DNA from: Oscillospiraceae bacterium
Lineage (GTDB): Bacteria > Bacillota > Clostridia > Oscillospirales > Oscillospiraceae
Length of the DNA stretch: 64,000 nt
NCBI GenBank assembly: GCA_024697625.1
Contig: JAILFJ010000060.1
Location: 27,571 to 91,570, forward strand
Direction of reading: 5' to 3'
The notes beneath the pieces were generated by a model that was not told the DNA's origin, searched no databases, and was given only the letters and a program-made list of their open reading frames with translations. Each line of letters opens with the position of its first letter. Position 1 is the stretch's first letter. Made by a program: the position numbers and the translations under genes. Shown piece after piece: positions 60,546 to 64,000 of the stretch.

Positions 60546-61454
60546 ATGAGTCTGCCAAAGTATAACGAACTGTATTCACCGTTTCTCGCTGCGATTCAGG
60601 ATGGAATGCCCCACAATATAAGCAAAGTTAAAGATGCTATTGCAGAGCAATTGCAATTAAGTGATGAAAACCTATCTGAGCAACTCCCAAGTGGCACACA
60701 GACTGTTTTTGCAAACCGTGTCGGCTGGGCAAAGACATATTTGAAAAAGGCTGGGCTGATTGAGAGTCCAAAACGTGCATTTGTAAGTATCACTTCTGAA
60801 GGTAAAAAACTCCTTGCCAGCGGTGTTGACATTACAGATTCATATTTGATGGAGAAGTATCCTGCTTTTAAGGATTTCAAAAAGGGCCCGTCAGAATTGT
60901 CACCTGAAAGTCAGGCAGCAAGTAATCCATTAACAACATCGGAAGAAACCCCGCAAGAGACGTTTGAGCGTGTCTATAAATCAATCAATGATGCCTTGGC
61001 AGATGATTTGTTGACAGAAATCATGAATCAGTCTTCTGACTTCTTTGAATCCTTAGTGGTTGATCTCATGCGAGCAATGGGATATGGTGATGGATTCGTG
61101 ACAAAATCCAGCAACGACGGTGGAATCGACGGGATCATTCATGAGGACAAACTCGGATTTAACTTGATTTATATTCAAGCCAAGCGGTGGAAGCCAGATA
61201 CAACGATCACCAAGCCCGAAATACAGAAATTTGCCGGTGCTATGATGGGTCCGCCCAAAGTAGAAAAGGGGTTATTCATTACGACCGCAAAGTTTTCACC
61301 CGGTGCAAGACAATTTGCGGAGGCACAACATATTATTCTGGTCGATAGTCAGAAACTGACGGAACTGATGATAGAATATGAACTTGGTGTAACAACTCAG
61401 AAAACATATAAGATAAAGCGAGTAGATTCGGATTACTTTTCTGACAATGCATGA
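60546..61454 (+). CDS. Mrr-type restriction endonuclease
   Basis: 302-residue Mrr-like nuclease. An N-terminal winged helix (Mrr_N, about 1-100, with KVKDAIAEQL) is followed by a linker. A PD-(D/E)XK catalytic domain follows (about 165-285): the acidic Asp is in DGGIDGIIHEDK and the QxK variant is YIQAKRWKP, as in Mrr. Type IV Mrr enzymes cut methylated foreign DNA. It is the last gene of the AT-rich accessory block. ATG follows AAGGAG. It sits 108 bases after the AlbA_2 gene, so co-transcription is possible. Confidence 0.9.
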   Translation: MSLPKYNELYSPFLAAIQDGMPHNISKVKDAIAEQLQLSDENLSEQLPSGTQTVFANRVGWAKTYLKKAGLIESPKRAFVSITSEGKKLLASGVDITDSYLMEKYPAFKDFKKGPSELSPESQAASNPLTTSEETPQETFERVYKSINDALADDLLTEIMNQSSDFFESLVVDLMRAMGYGDGFVTKSSNDGGIDGIIHEDKLGFNLIYIQAKRWKPDTTITKPEIQKFAGAMMGPPKVEKGLFITTAKFSPGARQFAEAQHIILVDSQKLTELMIEYELGVTTQKTYKIKRVDSDYFSDNA

Positions 61455-61550
61455 AAGACAGGTTTTTCTTTTAACTTGACTAAAACCGGAAAAAGCTGTA
61501 GGAACGGAGCCGGTAGTTGCGCGAATGAATTGATACAGGTCTTCCGTTTC

Positions 61551-61579
61551 TTGACAAGCCCCACAAAATCTGATAAGCT
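61551..61579 (+). promoter_or_regulatory. promoter of the MATE leader transcript
   Basis: TTGACA (61551-61556), 17 bases, TAAGCT (61574-61579; four of six match). Transcription would start near 61586, five bases before a GGAGG site for the leader peptide. Confidence 0.65.
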
Positions 61580-61606
61580 ACGGACGCCTCGGAGGGCAAA
61601 TCATTC

Positions 61607-61642
61607 ATGAGAAATGAGAAGCCGGATAAGAGAGCGGGCTGA
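61607..61642 (+). CDS. 11-residue leader peptide MRNEKPDKRAG of the MATE attenuator
   Basis: ATG at 61607 and TGA at 61640-61642, encoding MRNEKPDKRAG. GGAGGG lies about eleven bases upstream of the ATG, a credible ribosome site. Codons 5-8 form the 5' arm of the terminator that follows, and codons 10-11 (GCG GGC) lie in the upper stem. This is the geometry of ribosome-mediated attenuation known for erm-, tet- and ABC-F-type resistance genes. That a drug stalls the ribosome here is inference. Confidence 0.75.
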   Translation: MRNEKPDKRAG

Positions 61643-61670
61643 GACGCCTGCTTGCTTATCCGGCTTTTTT
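61620..61670 (+). terminator. attenuator terminator in front of the MATE gene
   Basis: Lower stem of 11 bp, AGCCGGATAAG (61620-61630) with CTTATCCGGCT (61655-61665). Upper stem of 6 bp, GCGGGC (61634-61639) with GCCTGC (61646-61651), loop TGAGAC. A T-run (61665-61670) follows, directly abutting the GGAGG ribosome site of the MATE gene. The leader ORF runs through the whole 5' arm. Confidence 0.88.
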
Positions 61671-61680
61671 GGAGGAAATT

Positions 61681-63045
61681 GTGGAACAGGAACAGATCAA
61701 GGATTTTACCAGGGGGCCGATTCTGGGGCCGCTGCTGGCGTTCTCGATGCCGATTTTGCTGGCCCTGTTTTTGCAGGCGCTTTACGGCGCGGTGGACCTG
61801 CTGGTCGTGGGCAAGTACGCACTGGCGCAGGATGTTTCCGGCGTGGCGGTGGGCTCCCAGATCATGCAGACCGTCACCGGGCTCGTGAGCTCCTTCGCCA
61901 TGGGCACGACCGTTCTGCTTGGCCAGAAAATCGGTGCGGGCAAGCGGGAAGAGGGTGGCCAGATCATCGGCACCAGCGTGGTGATGTTTTTCCTCGTGGG
62001 CGCGGCGCTCACGGCGCTGATCCCGCTGCTGTCCGGCGCGCTTGCGAGTGCCATGAACGCACCGGAGGAGGCCTTTGACGAGACGAAGCGCTATATCGCC
62101 ATCTGCGGCTTCGGCTCGGTGATGATCGTGGCATACAACGTGCTGGGCAGCATCATGCGGGGCTTAGGCGATTCCCGCACACCGCTGATGACCGTCGCCA
62201 TTGCCAGCGCCTGCAACATCGCGGGCGACCTTCTGCTGGTGGCCGGACTGCACATGGGCGCAGCCGGAGCGGCTGTCGCTACGGTCGTATCCCAGGCGGT
62301 GAGCGTGCTGATCTCTCTGCTGGTGCTCAGCCGCCGGGCGCTTCCGTTTTCGTTTTCAAAGAGGAATATTCACATCGAAAGTCCGATCCTGCGGCGCATT
62401 GTCCGCTTCGGCACGCCGATCGCCCTGCAGGACCTGCTGGTGGGGCTGTCGTTTCTGGTGATCCTCGCCATCGTGAACGCCCTGGGGCTCATTGCCTCTG
62501 CGGGCGTGGGTGTGGCGGAGAAGGTGTGTGCCTTCATCATGCTGATCCCCCTGGCCTTCATGCAGGCCATGAGCGCCTATGTGGCGCAGAACCACGGTGC
62601 GGGAAAGAACGAACGGGCTGAGCGTGGATTGAAAATTGCCATTCTGGTTTCCACGGCCTTCGGCGCGGTGATGTTCTGGGCGGCTTTCTTCCACGGGGAT
62701 CTGCTGTGCGGCATCTTTGCCAGAGATAAAGATGTGATCGCGGCAGGCTTTGACTATCTGCGGGCCTACGGCATCGACTGCCTGCTGACCTGTTTCCTGT
62801 TCTGCTTCATCGGCTTTTTCAACGGTCTCGGCGAGACTGGCTTCGTCATGGTGCTGGGCATCGCGGCGGCCTTTCTGATCCGCATTCCAGTTGCCTGGTG
62901 GATGAGCCGGGCAACGGGGCGGCTGTTCTATATTGGGCTCGGTGTCCCCTGTTCGACGCTGGCACAGATCACCGCCTGCTTTGTGTTCTATGCCCATATC
63001 CGCAAAAAGGAGGAGCTGATGCGCCATGCGGAAACAATACTTTGA
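61681..63045 (+). CDS. MATE-family multidrug efflux transporter
   Basis: 454-residue protein with 12 predicted membrane helices in two matching halves; it exports cationic drugs or other small molecules with Na+ or H+. It shows FSMPILLALFLQALYGAVDLLVVGK (here only as its start FSMPILLALF) and FGTPIALQDLLVGLSFL in the second half, both typical of the DinF/NorM-like group. GTG 61681 has GGAGG five bases upstream; a TTG at 61669 precedes the ribosome site. Transcription is probably controlled by the leader-peptide attenuator. It overlaps a hydrolase gene by 20 bases. Confidence 0.93.
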   Translation: MEQEQIKDFTRGPILGPLLAFSMPILLALFLQALYGAVDLLVVGKYALAQDVSGVAVGSQIMQTVTGLVSSFAMGTTVLLGQKIGAGKREEGGQIIGTSVVMFFLVGAALTALIPLLSGALASAMNAPEEAFDETKRYIAICGFGSVMIVAYNVLGSIMRGLGDSRTPLMTVAIASACNIAGDLLLVAGLHMGAAGAAVATVVSQAVSVLISLLVLSRRALPFSFSKRNIHIESPILRRIVRFGTPIALQDLLVGLSFLVILAIVNALGLIASAGVGVAEKVCAFIMLIPLAFMQAMSAYVAQNHGAGKNERAERGLKIAILVSTAFGAVMFWAAFFHGDLLCGIFARDKDVIAAGFDYLRAYGIDCLLTCFLFCFIGFFNGLGETGFVMVLGIAAAFLIRIPVAWWMSRATGRLFYIGLGVPCSTLAQITACFVFYAHIRKKEELMRHAETIL

Positions 63046-63700
63046 ACTGGACGGACGCGCCGTCACACTCTATACGGACGATGCGCCGCAGATCCTGTGC
63101 CTCCAGCCGGTGGACGAGCATGACACGGAGCTGCTGGATGCCGAGATCGAAGCCATGCGGGACTGTGCCCTGCCCTTTGCGCTGGCGTCTTTTGAAGTCA
63201 AGGACTGGAACCGAGAGCTAAGCCCCTGGGAAGCGCCGCCGGTATTCGGGAAGATTCCCTTCGGCGGGATGGCGGAGGAGACGCTTTCCTTTATCCTTGA
63301 CAGTCTGCTGCCAGAGCTGCGCAGGCGGCTTGGCGCAGATATGAAGCTCTGCATCGGCGGCTACTCCCTGGCGGGTTTGTTCGCGCTCTGGGCCGCGACC
63401 AGGACGGATGCTTTTTCCGGCATTGCGGCAGCCTCACCCTCGGTGTGGTTTCCGGGCTGGATGGACTATGTGAAAGAAAACTCGGTTCAGGCAAAGGCTG
63501 TGTACCTGAGTCTCGGCGACAGGGAAGAACGGGCAAAGAATCCCCTCATGGCCACAGTCGGCGACTGCATCCGTAAACAGTATGCGCTCTTGCAGGCCGA
63601 TCATAGCGTCACGCTGGAATGGAATCCGGGCAACCACTTTCAGGACTCGGAGAAGCGCACCGCGAGGGCCTTCTGCCGGATCGCGGAGCAAGAAAAATGA
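63026..63700 (+). CDS. Small alpha/beta hydrolase, esterase-like
   Basis: 224-residue cytoplasmic hydrolase of the EsD/feruloyl-esterase-like group. The nucleophile elbow is IGGYSLAGLFALWA (GYSLAG), and a late His is in NPGNHFQDSE. The oxyanion strand is LPFALASFEVKDWNRELSPW. No signal peptide is present. Its start lies within the last codons of the MATE gene (GGAGG about 14 bases upstream), so it is coupled to the pump. It may inactivate the same compound by ester cleavage, but this is inference. The function of this family is broad. Confidence 0.85.
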   Translation: MRKQYFELDGRAVTLYTDDAPQILCLQPVDEHDTELLDAEIEAMRDCALPFALASFEVKDWNRELSPWEAPPVFGKIPFGGMAEETLSFILDSLLPELRRRLGADMKLCIGGYSLAGLFALWAATRTDAFSGIAAASPSVWFPGWMDYVKENSVQAKAVYLSLGDREERAKNPLMATVGDCIRKQYALLQADHSVTLEWNPGNHFQDSEKRTARAFCRIAEQEK

Positions 63701-64000
63701 TGGCAGCTCCGGTTGAATCTATCGGCTTCAAAGCCTCGCTCCAATACTTTGGGATCGAGCGGTAAGTATAAGTCTCACGCTCTCATGAGCGTTCGGGCAT
63801 AACCGCCCGGAAAATCTGTACCGACAGAATGGGCGAAAAACCGAGAAGAATCGAGGTCGATCTAAACACACCGATTTCCCTTTTTAGGTATGTTTGAAAT
63901 ATAGCCGGAGCAAAAAATCATAAAAACATTCCTGAATTCATCGAATTATTTGAAAAATTGGCATAATTCCCCATTGACAATCCTCGTCAACAAAGATAAA
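63701..64000. other. non-coding right end with small hairpins and a promoter at the edge
   Basis: No convincing gene. Two small hairpins are visible: ACGCTC/GAGCGT (63777-63792) and CGGGC/GCCCG (63794-63809). The last 100 bases are AT-rich. TTGACA at 63974-63979 is followed after 17 bases by TAAA at the very edge, probably a promoter for a gene beyond the window. Confidence 0.5.

Noticed and set aside
56632..61454. A complete integrative element with integrase
   Set aside because: No integrase, relaxase or excisionase is seen, and no copy of the tRNA 3' end was found to the right. Only a possible remnant can be claimed.
61572..61660. Antiterminator pairing GATAAGC (61572-61578) with GCTTATC (61654-61660) for the MATE attenuator
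   Set aside because: The upstream segment overlaps the predicted -10 element, so it is probably not transcribed; ribosome blocking of the 5' arm explains control without it.

Overview
The window is a gene-dense chromosomal segment of a fairly GC-rich member of the Bacillota, most likely class Clostridia and probably a gut-type anaerobe. The evidence is the gene order gdpP-rplI-dnaB and tilS-hpt-ftsH, a tig-clpP pair, a YerC/YecD-type TrpR-like regulator, a class B sortase, a glycine riboswitch, and the wealth of strictly anaerobic Fe-S and flavin enzymes. Family-level placement is inference. Housekeeping promoters are easy to read: several are perfect or near-perfect TTGACA-N17-TATAAT.

Layout. 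1-2569: clpP (partial), tig, and a guanylate-kinase-like protein with a damaged P-loop. 2687-12468: the most unusual region. On the minus strand lie a protein closely resembling the FAD-dependent polyunsaturated-fatty-acid (linoleate) double-bond isomerase of Cutibacterium (Propionibacterium) acnes, a phytoene-desaturase-like flavoprotein, and a 2Fe-2S ferredoxin reductase. Divergently, on the plus strand, lie an acyl-AMP ligase, a dedicated acyl carrier protein and an acyl-ACP thioesterase, followed by a large Fe-S/FAD/NAD(P) oxidoreductase and hypA. I read this as an acyl-chain activating, double-bond isomerising or reducing and releasing system. 12564-15288: a Sel1 lipoprotein, two tandem hypB-type GTPases and cysE, with no hydrogenase in sight. 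15465-23953: a glycine-riboswitch-controlled AGCS symporter, a coiled-coil membrane protein, guaB, an HtrA protease, plsY, a COG2426-type membrane protein and a GntR regulator. 24004-34749: ftsH, hpt, tilS, dnaB, rplI, gdpP, glf, hisG, hisZ and yerC. 34922-39400: a DJ-1 protein, a three-gene membrane-lipid/acyltransferase operon and a NahK-like sugar kinase. 39517-43411: a sugar ABC importer lacking an ATPase gene. 43644-49231: cdd, a peptide-binding lipoprotein, pgeF and secA. 49382-56144: DUF1846, a surface esterase, DUF1015, sortase B, upp, tsaB and tsaE.

56240-61454 is an accessory segment beginning at a partly duplicated tRNA-Ser. It holds a GIY-YIG protein, a RelBE-type toxin-antitoxin pair, an XRE regulator, an AlbA_2/ATP-binding protein and an Mrr-type endonuclease, and much of it is visibly AT-richer. 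61551-63700 holds a MATE efflux pump behind an 11-codon leader peptide and a terminator (a likely antibiotic-sensing attenuator), translationally overlapped by a small alpha/beta hydrolase. The last 300 bases contain no convincing gene.

Start sites were chosen from Shine-Dalgarno position and family alignment; several differ from the longest open frame and are explained per gene. All family names come from motif recognition, not database searches.
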